Positions 17,840 to 26,052 of a stretch of 64,000 nucleotides of DNA are shown in pieces. The notes under the pieces are model-generated. The model saw nothing but the letters and a program-made list of their open reading frames with translations, ran no database searches and had not been told where the DNA came from. Each line of letters starts with the position of its first letter. Position 1 is the first letter of the stretch. Source of the DNA: Actinomadura chibensis NBRC 106107 (GTDB lineage Bacteria > Actinomycetota > Actinomycetes > Streptosporangiales > Streptosporangiaceae); assembly GCF_001552135.1 (NCBI RefSeq), contig NZ_BCQP01000057.1:19852-83851 (forward strand). The letters are read 5' to 3'. Made by a program: the position numbers and the translations under genes.

Positions 17840-19375
17840 CTACTTGGTGATCTTGAAGTTGTCCAGTCCGGCCTCGACGAGGCTCGCGGCGCCCGCGTCG
17901 GCGGCCTCGGCGACGATTCGGACGCTCTGTCCGGCGTAACCGGAGACATCCGCCGTCTGGGTCTGCCAGGCCCCCGCGCGGTTGGCCGCCGCGCCGGACT
18001 GGTCGAGCACGGTCGTGGACCCGTTCGGCCCCACGATCCGCACGCGGAGGTGGTCGTCCGCCCCGCTGTTGTTCAGGTGGGCGAAGAGCCAGGAGAACGA
18101 GAGCGTCCTCGCCTCGGCGGGCAGCGCGAGCGCCGACGACTGGACGGTGGTGACGCCGCCGTCGAGGTCGTTCGCCCCGGCGTCGGCCCCGGCGGCCGCG
18201 CCGGTCACGAGCGCGCCGCTGCCGCCCGCGGCGGCAAGTTGCAGGCCGGTGCCCGAGTAGGACGTCGGCTGCGGCGTGCCGCGCTCCCAGGCGCCCGCCG
18301 TGGCGGTGTCGGTGCCGGACGGGTTGACCGTCCAGCCGGTCGGGGCCTCAAGGTCGTCGGAGTACACGACCTCGCCGGGCGGCTCCTGCGTGCCGCCCGC
18401 GCCCGCGAGCGTCCAGACGGCGTAGGCGATGGCGTCGGAGTTGCGGTCCAGCGCGGTGTCGTTGATGTTGGACGTCGTGTCGCACGACGAGTGGTAGCAG
18501 CGGTCGAACGGCGTGTTGGCCTGGCCGCCCCACTTCTGCGCCTCGGCGGCCGTCTTGTAGTCCTCGGCGCCGGTGAACAGGCCGCCCGCCGCGATGCCGA
18601 CGTCGATGAACGGGCCGTAGTCGGAGCGCCCGTCGAACGCCGTGTCCTCGACCGGCACGTTGATCTTGGCGAAGTAGTCGCGCAGCACCTTCTCGATCTC
18701 GGCGGACCCGGCCGGGCCGCCGCCGCCGCTCGTCCCGTCGCCGTCGTAGGCGAAGTAGCCGGGGTTCGGGGAGCCGACCATGTCGAAGTTCAGGTAGCCC
18801 TTGATCTTCGACCGCTCGGCGGCGGGCAGGCTGCTGACGTAGCGGCTCGACCCGATCAGGCCGAGCTCCTCGGCGCCCCACCAGCCGAACCGGAGGTGCT
18901 TCCGCGGCTGGAGCTTCTCCCGCGCGACGGCGAGCGCGACCTCAAGGTTCGCGGCCGAGCCGGACCCGTTGTCGTTGATGCCGGGCCCCGCGTTGACGCT
19001 GTCGAGGTGCGCGCCGGTCATCAGGACGTTGCTCGCGTCCCCGCCCGGCCAGTCGGCGATCAGGTTGTAGCCGGTGGCCCCGTTGTAGCTGAACGACTGG
19101 ACGGACGTCTGGTAGCCGGCGGCGTCCAGCTTGCCCTTCACGTAGTCGATCGACGCCTTGAAGCCCGCGCGCCCGTGGGCGCGGTTGCCGCCGTTGGCGC
19201 TCGCGATGCTCTGCAGTTGCGACAGGTGCGCCTTGACGTTCGCGAGCGGGATGTCCGGCGCGGCGGCCGTCGCGGTGGAAGGGGCGGGCGGGGACGCCGC
19301 GGCGGCGGCGCCGGACAGCAGGGCGGTCGCCGCCAGGGCGGTTGCCCCGACGATCGCCGTCATGCGCGTTCTCAT
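17840..19375 (-). CDS. Secreted M28 aminopeptidase with C-terminal beta-sandwich domain
   Basis: A 511-residue exported zinc aminopeptidase related to Streptomyces griseus aminopeptidase. A signal peptide (residues 1-27, ending SGAAAAAS) is followed by the catalytic domain. H123 and D125 (GAHLDSV), D135 (GINDNGSG), the catalytic E169-E170 (WWGAEELG), D198 (NFDMVGSPN) and the late His in CYHSSCDT complete the two-zinc site. Residues about 345-511 form a separate jelly-roll-like domain (VYSDDLEAPTGWTVNPSGTD ... LSFSWLFAHLNN ... SLVEAGLDNF), found again in shortened form in the M4 peptidase next door. It removes N-terminal hydrophobic residues outside the cell. The two genes probably serve joint protein digestion. 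Confidence 0.9.
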   Translation of the reverse strand: MRTRMTAIVGATALAATALLSGAAAAASPPAPSTATAAAPDIPLANVKAHLSQLQSIASANGGNRAHGRAGFKASIDYVKGKLDAAGYQTSVQSFSYNGATGYNLIADWPGGDASNVLMTGAHLDSVNAGPGINDNGSGSAANLEVALAVAREKLQPRKHLRFGWWGAEELGLIGSSRYVSSLPAAERSKIKGYLNFDMVGSPNPGYFAYDGDGTSGGGGPAGSAEIEKVLRDYFAKINVPVEDTAFDGRSDYGPFIDVGIAAGGLFTGAEDYKTAAEAQKWGGQANTPFDRCYHSSCDTTSNINDTALDRNSDAIAYAVWTLAGAGGTQEPPGEVVYSDDLEAPTGWTVNPSGTDTATAGAWERGTPQPTSYSGTGLQLAAAGGSGALVTGAAAGADAGANDLDGGVTTVQSSALALPAEARTLSFSWLFAHLNNSGADDHLRVRIVGPNGSTTVLDQSGAAANRAGAWQTQTADVSGYAGQSVRIVAEAADAGAASLVEAGLDNFKITK

Positions 19376-19446
19376 GTGTTCTCCTGGGAGGGATGCGGCC
19401 CGCGACGGGGGAGCGGGCCCCGTCGCGGGCCGCGGGCAGGGGGCGG

Positions 19447-21600
19447 TCAGGAACTGGTGACGGTGATGTCGTCGAGCCCGGCCTCGACGAGGCTCGCGGC
19501 GCCCGCGTCGGCGGCCTCCACGAGGATGCGGACGGACTGCCCGGCGTAGGGCGACAGGCGGTCGGCCGCGCCGCCCGCCGGGGCGAGCTGGAGGGTGGTG
19601 CCCGAGTAGCTCGTCGGCTCGGGGGCGCCGCGCTCCCGCGCGCCCGCCGTGGCGGTGTCGGTCCCGTTCGGGTGGACCGTCCAGCCCTGGCCGGACTCGG
19701 AGTCGTCCGAGTAGACCGGGCTGGGGGTCCCGGAGCCGACCGTCAGGGTGTAGGTGGCCGTCCGGTCGACGGACGCGCCGTCCGCGAGGACGGTCAGCTT
19801 GTAGGTGCCGTTAGCGGTTCCGGCCGGGACGGTCACGGTCATCGTGGCCGACTGCCCCGCCGTGACGGTGCTCGGCGTGAACGTGGCCGTCGGGCCCGCC
19901 GGGCTGCTCGTCGCCGACAGCGCGACCTGCTGCGCGCCGCCGCCGGTGACCTGCGTGGTGACGGTGGCGGTCGCCGTCCCGCCCGCGGTGGCGCGGCCGG
20001 ACCCGGCGCTCAGCGCGAGGGAGAAGTCGTTCTGCTGGGTTCCGCACGACGCCTCGCCGCTCTGCGCCGGGACGTTCACCGCGTCCCACGCGGCCTTGAC
20101 GGCGTTGCACTCGGTCGCGGAGCCGGGGAACGCCTGCAGCGCGGCGTTGATCGTCTGGACGCGCGCCGTGGCGTGGCTCCAGTTCGTCACCTTCCGGTTC
20201 AGGCCGCCCATGAAGACCTGCCCGGCCTTCTGGATGCCGATGCCGGTGACGGTCTTGCCGTTGCAGGTCGGGCTCCTCGGGTTCCCGTTGGTCGGGTTCG
20301 AGCCCTCGGCCAGCAGGTAGAACCAGTGGTTCTGCGGACCGGCCGCCGAGTGCACCTCGGTGCGCGGGATCTGCGATGAGTAGCAGTTCGGGTCGTTCAG
20401 CGCGCCCGGGTCGTACATGTTGCGGATCGGGCCCTGGCCGACGAGGTCGACCTCCTCGCCCACCAGGTAGTCCGGCGGGTCGAGGTTCGCGGGCTCGTTC
20501 AAGAAGTGCTCGGTCAGCGCGCCGAAGATGTCGCCCGCCGACTCGTTCAGCCCGCCCTTCTCGTTGCCGTTCCCGCCGCTGTCGCCGCCGGGCGTCGTGG
20601 TGAAGACGGCGTGGCCGTTCTCGTGGCCGACGATGTCCGTGGACGTCGCCTGCCTGTTGCCGGCCGAGTTGTGGCCGAAGCTCGTGTAGCTGCCGTTCCA
20701 GAACGCGTTGGCGTCGTTCAGGCCGACGCGGAGCGGGAACCCCCGGCCACCGCCGTCGATGCCCTTGCGGCCGAGCCACTGGCCCAGCATGTCCCATTCG
20801 TTCTGGACGGCGTACATGGCGTCGACGCAGGCGGTCTCCAGGTCGGTGCCGCTGCCGTTGCCCCAGGCGCTGTCGGGGCCCGTGAAGGGGGCGCCGTTCT
20901 GGCCGCCGCACTGGACGCCGGGCCGCTTCGGGTCCGTCATCGTCGTCGGGGCGGTGCTGAGGTCGACGGTGGCGTGGTAGAAGCTGCGGTCGTCGGCGAC
21001 GTCCCTGACCTCGTCCCACGTCCGGACGACCTTGCCGCTCTTCGCGTCGACGAGGACGTGGAGCTTCGTCGGCGCGTTGTTCTTCCTCGCTCCGGTGACG
21101 ACGGTCTCGTAGACGAGGCGTCCGGCCCCGTCGGCGAGGACGCTCAGCCGCGGCGCGCCGGTGCTCTCGACCTTGGCGACCTCGGCCCTGGACGTCTTCG
21201 CCGCCGCGGCGGCGGAGACCGCGGCCCTGGTCCCGAGGCTCAGCTTCGCGGACTGGCCGACCGACGTGCTCAGCACGCCGCCGCTCGCGTTGGTGGTGAC
21301 GACGAAGTCGCCGCCGATGACGGGCAGGCCGCGGTAGGTCCGGGTGTAGGCGACGTGCTGGAGGCCCTGCCGCTCGGACGTGACGCCCAGCCGGACGACC
21401 CGCTCCTCGGCCGTCTTTTTGAACGCCGCCGGCTTCGCCGCTACCAGCCGGTCGGCGGACGCGGCGGCGACGGCGCGGGGGTCGGGCTTGGCGGGGGACG
21501 CCGGAGCGGTGCGGGGCGGGGCGCCGGCGGCGGGTGCGGACATCGCCACGGCGAGGCCGGCGGACAACGCCGCCGCCCCGATCGCGGTCTGGTGTCTCAC
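19447..21600 (-). CDS. Secreted M4 (thermolysin-family) metallopeptidase
   Basis: A 717-residue secreted neutral protease. Signal peptide at 1-27, then an FTP/PepSY-type propeptide to about 200, then the catalytic domain with HENGH (H326, E327, H330) and the zinc Glu E353 in GGLNESAGD, plus EVHSAAGPQNHWFYLL near the catalytic His. After it come an immunoglobulin-like repeat (about 530-625) and a C-terminal piece from VYSDDSESGQGWTVHPNGTD to the end. That last piece is the M28 C-terminal domain with about 87 central residues missing. It cleaves proteins internally, giving peptides for the M28 aminopeptidase. It is 71 bases upstream of the M28 gene on the same strand. Confidence 0.92.
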   Translation of the reverse strand: MRHQTAIGAAALSAGLAVAMSAPAAGAPPRTAPASPAKPDPRAVAAASADRLVAAKPAAFKKTAEERVVRLGVTSERQGLQHVAYTRTYRGLPVIGGDFVVTTNASGGVLSTSVGQSAKLSLGTRAAVSAAAAAKTSRAEVAKVESTGAPRLSVLADGAGRLVYETVVTGARKNNAPTKLHVLVDAKSGKVVRTWDEVRDVADDRSFYHATVDLSTAPTTMTDPKRPGVQCGGQNGAPFTGPDSAWGNGSGTDLETACVDAMYAVQNEWDMLGQWLGRKGIDGGGRGFPLRVGLNDANAFWNGSYTSFGHNSAGNRQATSTDIVGHENGHAVFTTTPGGDSGGNGNEKGGLNESAGDIFGALTEHFLNEPANLDPPDYLVGEEVDLVGQGPIRNMYDPGALNDPNCYSSQIPRTEVHSAAGPQNHWFYLLAEGSNPTNGNPRSPTCNGKTVTGIGIQKAGQVFMGGLNRKVTNWSHATARVQTINAALQAFPGSATECNAVKAAWDAVNVPAQSGEASCGTQQNDFSLALSAGSGRATAGGTATATVTTQVTGGGAQQVALSATSSPAGPTATFTPSTVTAGQSATMTVTVPAGTANGTYKLTVLADGASVDRTATYTLTVGSGTPSPVYSDDSESGQGWTVHPNGTDTATAGARERGAPEPTSYSGTTLQLAPAGGAADRLSPYAGQSVRILVEAADAGAASLVEAGLDDITVTSS

Positions 21601-21751
21601 GGGGGTGCTCCTTTACCAGGTGCCGGGCATGGCGCGGCGCCCGGAGGTCCGCGTGGGAACGCTCCGCGTGGGGGCCGCCGCCCGTCCGGCGGGGGGATGG
21701 GGGTACTCATCCGGATGAGCTGACCCGAAGTGCACCTCTAATTGTTAAAAG

Positions 21752-21784
21752 TGTCAATGAATCCATTTGGTGCTGGATTTTCAA
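21752..21784. repeat. Conserved 33-base intergenic element, copy 2
   Basis: This is the partner of 17746-17778 (27 of 33 identical). It begins TGTCAATGAATCCATT and ends ATTTTCAA. It lies 150 bases upstream of the M4 peptidase start, so here a promoter or operator role on the minus strand is plausible. The core dyad of copy 1 is imperfect in this copy. Confidence 0.6.
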
Positions 21785-21835
21785 TTCCGCCGGAACTGTC
21801 AAATGGAATCTCGGAAAGAGGGGCGCTGAGCAGCG

Positions 21836-21876
21836 CGGACGGGCCGGGCCGATCGTGGATCGGCCCGGCCCGTCCG
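21836..21876 (-). terminator. 19-bp perfect hairpin, esterase terminator
   Basis: Arms 21836-21854 and 21858-21876 pair without mismatch around a GTG loop (core GGGCCGGGCCGATC). It is 80 bases behind the stop of the minus-strand esterase. No T-tract follows, but the stem is among the strongest in the window. Confidence 0.8.
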
Positions 21877-21955
21877 GTGCCCGCCGGATCGGCGCCGCCG
21901 CCCGGGAACCATCGCGGGGCGGCGCGCGTTGGGTTGCCCTCCCCGGGGTGGGGCG

Positions 21956-22984
21956 TCAGGGGGCGATGGCGCGGCAGAGCCAGGCGAGGGCGAGGGGGTA
22001 GCGGTAGTCGATGCCGCCGTGGCCCGCGTCGAACAGCTCGAAGCGGATCACGTCGTCCTTGACGCCCGCGTCCAGCAGTGCCTGGCGGAACGCCTCCGCG
22101 CCGACGTCGAGGAACCACTCGTCGCGGGTGCCGCCGTCGATCCAGATCGCGCGCTGCCCGCGCATCGCGTCGGCGTGGGCGGGCACCATGCGGACCGGGT
22201 CCCAGGCGAGCCAGCGCTCCCAGACGTCCTGCCGCAGGACGCCGGTGACGGGGTCGAACGGCAGCTCCGGCGTGCCGTCCTCGCGCGCGGAGTAGCAGAC
22301 GGCCATGCCGAGGACGTTGAGCAGCTCCATGTCCTCGGGCTTCGTGAACGAGGTGCGGGAATTGAAGTCGGCCCACCAGCGCCAGATGTCGCCGTCGTAC
22401 TTGCGCAGGTGCCGGACGCATTTCGGGAACTCGGGCAGGTAGCAGTACTCGAACAGCGCGTCGCCCGCGTGCGTCGCGAGCGCGCCGAACAGGTCGGGCC
22501 GCAGCATCGGGGTGATCATCGCGCCGTAGCCGCCGCTGGACTTGCCGCTGATCGCGCGGTGCTCGGGGGCGTCGAGGGTGCGGTAGCGGGCGTCCACCCA
22601 GGGGACGACCTCGTCGCAGATGTAGGAGTGGTAGCGGCCGGTGCCCGGCGAGTCGACGAACTGGCTGCCGCCGTGCGCCGTCCAGGCGTCGACGAACACG
22701 ACGACCGCGGGCGGGGCCTCGCCGGAGGCGAACACCGCGTCCGCCGTCTCCGGGAACGGCTGCCGGTACGGCATCCGGTTGCGCCAGATGCCGACGTGCC
22801 CGGTGAACCCGGTGATCACGTACACGGTGGGGTAGCGGCGGTCCGGCTCGTCGTCGTAGCCCGGCGGGACGTACACGAGCACGGGCCGCTCGTGCGGGTC
22901 GTTCAGCGGGTTGCCGCGCAGCAGCTCGCTGCTGACGACGTGCTCCTCCAGGCGTCCGGCGAACTCGATCGACCACGGCAGCAT
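21956..22984 (-). CDS. Alpha/beta-hydrolase, putative esterase family
   Basis: A 342-residue cytoplasmic protein of the esterase D/antigen-85-like type. The nucleophile elbow GKSSGGYG holds the catalytic Ser. An Asp near IWIDGGTRDEWF and a His in DAGHGGIDYRYP complete a likely triad. VLVYVPPGYDD before it is the usual first strand of this family. The start ATG at 22984 follows a GAGGGGG site; a longer in-frame version to 23044 has no ribosome site. Substrate unknown; it ends at the strong hairpin at 21836-21876. Confidence 0.82.
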   Translation of the reverse strand: MLPWSIEFAGRLEEHVVSSELLRGNPLNDPHERPVLVYVPPGYDDEPDRRYPTVYVITGFTGHVGIWRNRMPYRQPFPETADAVFASGEAPPAVVVFVDAWTAHGGSQFVDSPGTGRYHSYICDEVVPWVDARYRTLDAPEHRAISGKSSGGYGAMITPMLRPDLFGALATHAGDALFEYCYLPEFPKCVRHLRKYDGDIWRWWADFNSRTSFTKPEDMELLNVLGMAVCYSAREDGTPELPFDPVTGVLRQDVWERWLAWDPVRMVPAHADAMRGQRAIWIDGGTRDEWFLDVGAEAFRQALLDAGVKDDVIRFELFDAGHGGIDYRYPLALAWLCRAIAP

Positions 22985-23110
22985 CGGGGTACCCCCTCGT
23001 CGGTGATGATCACTTCGACGGTACCCCGAGATGGACCGCGCCACTGTCGGACGCGGATGTCACAATCGGGCGGTCGAGCCGGTCCCCTGGGGGAGGGAAA
23101 GGAACCAACC

Positions 23111-23845
23111 ATGACCGATGACGCCGCCGCCGTCCTGCGCGCCCTGCACGTGCCCGGCGACCCGCTGCTGCTGCCGAACGTCTGGGACGCGGCGAGCGCC
23201 GCCGCCGTCCAGGAACTCGGGTTCCCCGCGCTCGCCACGGCGAGCGCGGCGGTCTCCGCGATGCTCGGCTACCCCGACCAGGAGGGCGCGCCCGCCGAGG
23301 AGATGTTCGCCGCCGCCGGTCGCGTCATCCGCGCCGCGTCCGTGCCCGTGACGGTGGACGCCGAGGCCGGGTACGGCCTGCCGCCCGCCGAACTGGTCGA
23401 GCGCCTGCTCGCCATCGGCGCCGCGGGCTGCAACCTGGAGGACTCCCGCGCCGGTGCGCTGGTCGAGCCGGAGGCGCAGGCCGAGTACCTCGCCGCCGTC
23501 CGCGCCGCCGCCGGGGACGCCCTGGTGATCAACGCCCGGATCGACACGTTCGTCACCCGGGCGCCGGACGCGCTGGACGCCGCGATCGCGCGCGGACGGC
23601 TGTACGCCGAGGCCGGGGCCGACTGCCTGTACCCGATCACCGCGCCGTTCGAGGTCCTCCCGGACCTGGTCAAGGGCCTGCCGGGGCCGGTCAACGCGAA
23701 CAACCGGCCGGGCGTGACACCGTCCGACCTGGCCGCCGCGGGCGCCGCCCGGATCTCCTACGGCCCGCTCCCGTACCGCCGCGCCCTGGACGCCCTGAAG
23801 GAGTTCGCGACCCGCGTCAAGTCAGGCGAGGACCCGCACGCCTGA
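23111..23845 (+). CDS. Isocitrate lyase/PEP mutase superfamily protein
   Basis: A 244-residue TIM-barrel protein of the PEP mutase/isocitrate lyase superfamily. Early on it has LLLPNVWDAASAAAV. Next is PVTVDAEAGYG, carrying the Mg-binding acidic residues of the family, then GCNLEDS, another conserved Mg-binding segment. The Lys-Lys-Cys-Gly loop of true isocitrate lyases is absent, so C-C lyase or hydrolase activity on a small 2-oxo or methyl-branched acid is more likely. ATG at 23111 follows GGGAGGGAAAGG. It is divergent from the esterase and nearly abuts the convergent P450 gene. Confidence 0.82.
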   Translation: MTDDAAAVLRALHVPGDPLLLPNVWDAASAAAVQELGFPALATASAAVSAMLGYPDQEGAPAEEMFAAAGRVIRAASVPVTVDAEAGYGLPPAELVERLLAIGAAGCNLEDSRAGALVEPEAQAEYLAAVRAAAGDALVINARIDTFVTRAPDALDAAIARGRLYAEAGADCLYPITAPFEVLPDLVKGLPGPVNANNRPGVTPSDLAAAGAARISYGPLPYRRALDALKEFATRVKSGEDPHA

Positions 23846-23850
23846 CCCGG

Positions 23851-25038
23851 TCAGCGGCGCGCGGTGATGCGGGTGGGCAGCGCGGCGAAGCCGCGGTCGT
23901 TGGACGAGCGGACCCGCACCGCCGCGGCGGCGTCGATCTCGTAGTCCGCGACGACGCTCGTGATCTCGTCCAGCGCGATCCGCGCCTCCAGCCGTCCGAG
24001 GTTCGCGCCGAGGCAGTGGTGGCGGCCGTTGCCGAACGCGAGCGACGCGCCGGTGTCGCGGTCGAGGTCGAAGCCCTCCGGGTCGGGGAAGACCTCCGGG
24101 TCGCGGTTGGCGGCGCCGACGAGCAGGAGGACGCGCGAGTCCGCCGGGATCGTCGTGCCGTGCAGCTCGACGTCCTCGGTGGTGGTGCGGGCGAGCGCCT
24201 GGGACGGCGGGTCCCAGCGCAGGGTCTCCTCGATCCAGTCGGCGGTCCGCCCGCCGAGCGCCTCCTCGCGCTGCTCGGGGTGCAGCCAGGCGGCGTGCCA
24301 GGCGTTGCCGAGCGTCAGCATCGTCGTCTCGATCCCGGCGCCGACCAGCAGGATCAGGACGCCGACGATCTCCTCGGGGGTGAGCCGGTCGTTGCCCTCG
24401 GCGGCGTCGAGCAGGCCGGACAGCAGGTCGTCCGCGCGGCGCCTGGACCGCTCGATCGTCAGCTCGGTGTAGTAGCCGACGAGCGCGCCGATCGCCTGCA
24501 GCGCCTCCGGCGGCAGGTCGCCGCCCGCGTCGTCCTCGGCCCGGTACATGATCGCCATGCCCAGCTCGCGGACCTTGTCGCGGTCGGACTCGGGCACACC
24601 GACCAGCTCGGATATCACGTCCGTGGGGAAGCGCCCGGCGACGTCCCTCATCAGGTCGAACGTGCCGCCCTCCAGGTGCGGCCGGACGCACTCGCGGGCG
24701 ATCTCCCGGATCCGCGGCTCCAGCTCCCGGACGCGCTTCTGCGTGAACGCCCGGGACACGAGCCCGCGCATCCGGGTGTGCTTCGGCGGGTCCATCGCGA
24801 CGAACGAGAAGAACCGCTCCGCGTCGGGCCCCCAGAACGCCGGTTCGATCCGCAGGCCGTTCCGGCTGGAGAAACGCGCCGAGTCCTTCAGCGCGGCGAC
24901 CACGTCCGCGTGCCGCGACAACGCCCAGAAGTCGTCCTCGTCGTTGCGGTACACCGGTGACTTCTCGCGCAGCCGCGAATACACCGGGTAAGGGTCGTCC
25001 TGAATCGCGAAGTCGAACGGACTGTAGAAGAGGTCCAC
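23851..25038 (-). CDS. Cytochrome P450
   Basis: A 395-residue soluble bacterial P450. The I-helix has AGIETT, the K-helix EETLR with the conserved Glu and Arg, and the haem loop FGNGRHHCLG has the axial Cys at 342. It would insert oxygen into a small molecule using an external ferredoxin, but no ferredoxin gene is adjacent. The frame is open far upstream (to 25287). I chose the GTG at 25038 because GGAAGG sits five bases before it and because the product then starts with the usual DLFYSPFDFAIQDDPYPVY region. It lies divergent from the methyltransferase with a 193-base gap. Confidence 0.9.
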   Translation of the reverse strand: MDLFYSPFDFAIQDDPYPVYSRLREKSPVYRNDEDDFWALSRHADVVAALKDSARFSSRNGLRIEPAFWGPDAERFFSFVAMDPPKHTRMRGLVSRAFTQKRVRELEPRIREIARECVRPHLEGGTFDLMRDVAGRFPTDVISELVGVPESDRDKVRELGMAIMYRAEDDAGGDLPPEALQAIGALVGYYTELTIERSRRRADDLLSGLLDAAEGNDRLTPEEIVGVLILLVGAGIETTMLTLGNAWHAAWLHPEQREEALGGRTADWIEETLRWDPPSQALARTTTEDVELHGTTIPADSRVLLLVGAANRDPEVFPDPEGFDLDRDTGASLAFGNGRHHCLGANLGRLEARIALDEITSVVADYEIDAAAAVRVRSSNDRGFAALPTRITARR

Positions 25039-25231
25039 TGCTGCCTTCCGGGTCGTCGCCGCCTTGTGGAACGATCCTTTACCGTCGCGCAACGGTTCGC
25101 CCACCATTTCACAGCACCCGCACCGGTGGCCCACCCCGGACGTGCGGAACGGCCGTCCGCCCTGCACAATGGGCTGTTGTGATCTCCATTTCCGGCGCGG
25201 GGGCGCGGCGGACGACGAATCGAGGTGGGGT

Positions 25232-26038
25232 GTGGAGGTTCCGCCGGGGATAGACCCGACGAAGGCGCATCCGTCCCGCCGGTACAACTACTGGCTCGGC
25301 GGCAAGGACAATTTCGCCGTCGACCGCGAGTCCGCGGAGACCGTCGCCTCGGCCTTCCCGACCGTCCGGCTCTCGGCCCGCGAGAACCGCGCGTTCCTGA
25401 AGCGGGTCGTTACCTTTCTGGCCGGTGAAGCGGGCGTTCACCAGTTCCTCGACATCGGCACCGGGCTGCCGTCGGCCGGGAATGTGCACGAGGTCGCGCA
25501 GGCCATCGAGCCGACGTCGCGCATCGTCTACGTCGACAACGACCCGGTGGTGCTCGTTCACGCCCGCGCGCTGCTGACCAGCGATCCAGCCGGGCGGACC
25601 GCCTATATCGAGGCCGACCTCCGCGACCCGGAGAAGATCCTCGCCGACACCGACCTCGCGAGCACCCTGGACCTGTCGCGGCCGGTCGCGCTGATGCTGG
25701 TCGCGACCATGCACTTCGTCACCGACGAGCACGACCCGTACGGGATCGTCCGGCGGCTGCTGTCGGCGCTGCCGTCCGGCAGTCACCTGGTCATGACGCA
25801 CGCGACGAACGACCATCTGACGCCCGAGCAGTACGCGGAGAACGTGGAGGCGAACGAGCGCAGCGGCGTCCCGTTCCGGCTGCGCAGCACGGAGGAGTTC
25901 ACCCGGTTCTTCGACGGGCTCGACCTGCTGCCGCCCGGGATCACGTCGGTGGTCGACTGGCGCCCGGAGATCCCGGCGGAGGAGCGGCCGTCCGTCGAGG
26001 ACGTGTCCATGCTCTGCGCGGTCGCCCGCGTCCCCTGA
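25232..26038 (+). CDS. SAM-dependent methyltransferase (former DUF574)
   Basis: A 268-residue protein of the S-adenosyl methyltransferase family that is expanded in actinomycetes. The family signature HPSRRYNYWLGGKDNFAVDRE is near the start, here split as HPSRRYNYWLGG and KDNFAVDRE. FLDIGTGLPS is the SAM-binding loop and IVYVDNDPVVLVHA the second motif. Targets of this family are mostly unknown; members often sit near XRE regulators or secondary-metabolite genes. The GTG at 25232 follows GAGGTGGGG. It is convergent with the PLP decarboxylase gene. Confidence 0.88.
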   Translation: MEVPPGIDPTKAHPSRRYNYWLGGKDNFAVDRESAETVASAFPTVRLSARENRAFLKRVVTFLAGEAGVHQFLDIGTGLPSAGNVHEVAQAIEPTSRIVYVDNDPVVLVHARALLTSDPAGRTAYIEADLRDPEKILADTDLASTLDLSRPVALMLVATMHFVTDEHDPYGIVRRLLSALPSGSHLVMTHATNDHLTPEQYAENVEANERSGVPFRLRSTEEFTRFFDGLDLLPPGITSVVDWRPEIPAEERPSVEDVSMLCAVARVP

Positions 26039-26052
26039 CCCGGTCTCCCGGC

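Larger units (their letters stand above)
21601..21955. other. Gene-free region between esterase and M4 peptidase
   Basis: A 355-base gap. It contains the perfect esterase terminator (21836-21876), the second copy of the conserved 33-base element (21752-21784) and an AT-rich stretch (about 21738-21760) that is likely part of the M4 promoter on the minus strand. No credible open reading frame is seen. Confidence 0.65.

Noticed and set aside
25039..25287. A longer N-terminus for the P450
   Set aside because: The extension is Cys/Arg/Gly-rich and unlike any P450 start, would overlap the methyltransferase promoter and start, and lacks a ribosome site.
23851..26038. A secondary-metabolite cluster around the P450 and methyltransferase
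   Set aside because: There is no synthase, carrier protein or other core biosynthetic enzyme within the window; the neighbours are unrelated.
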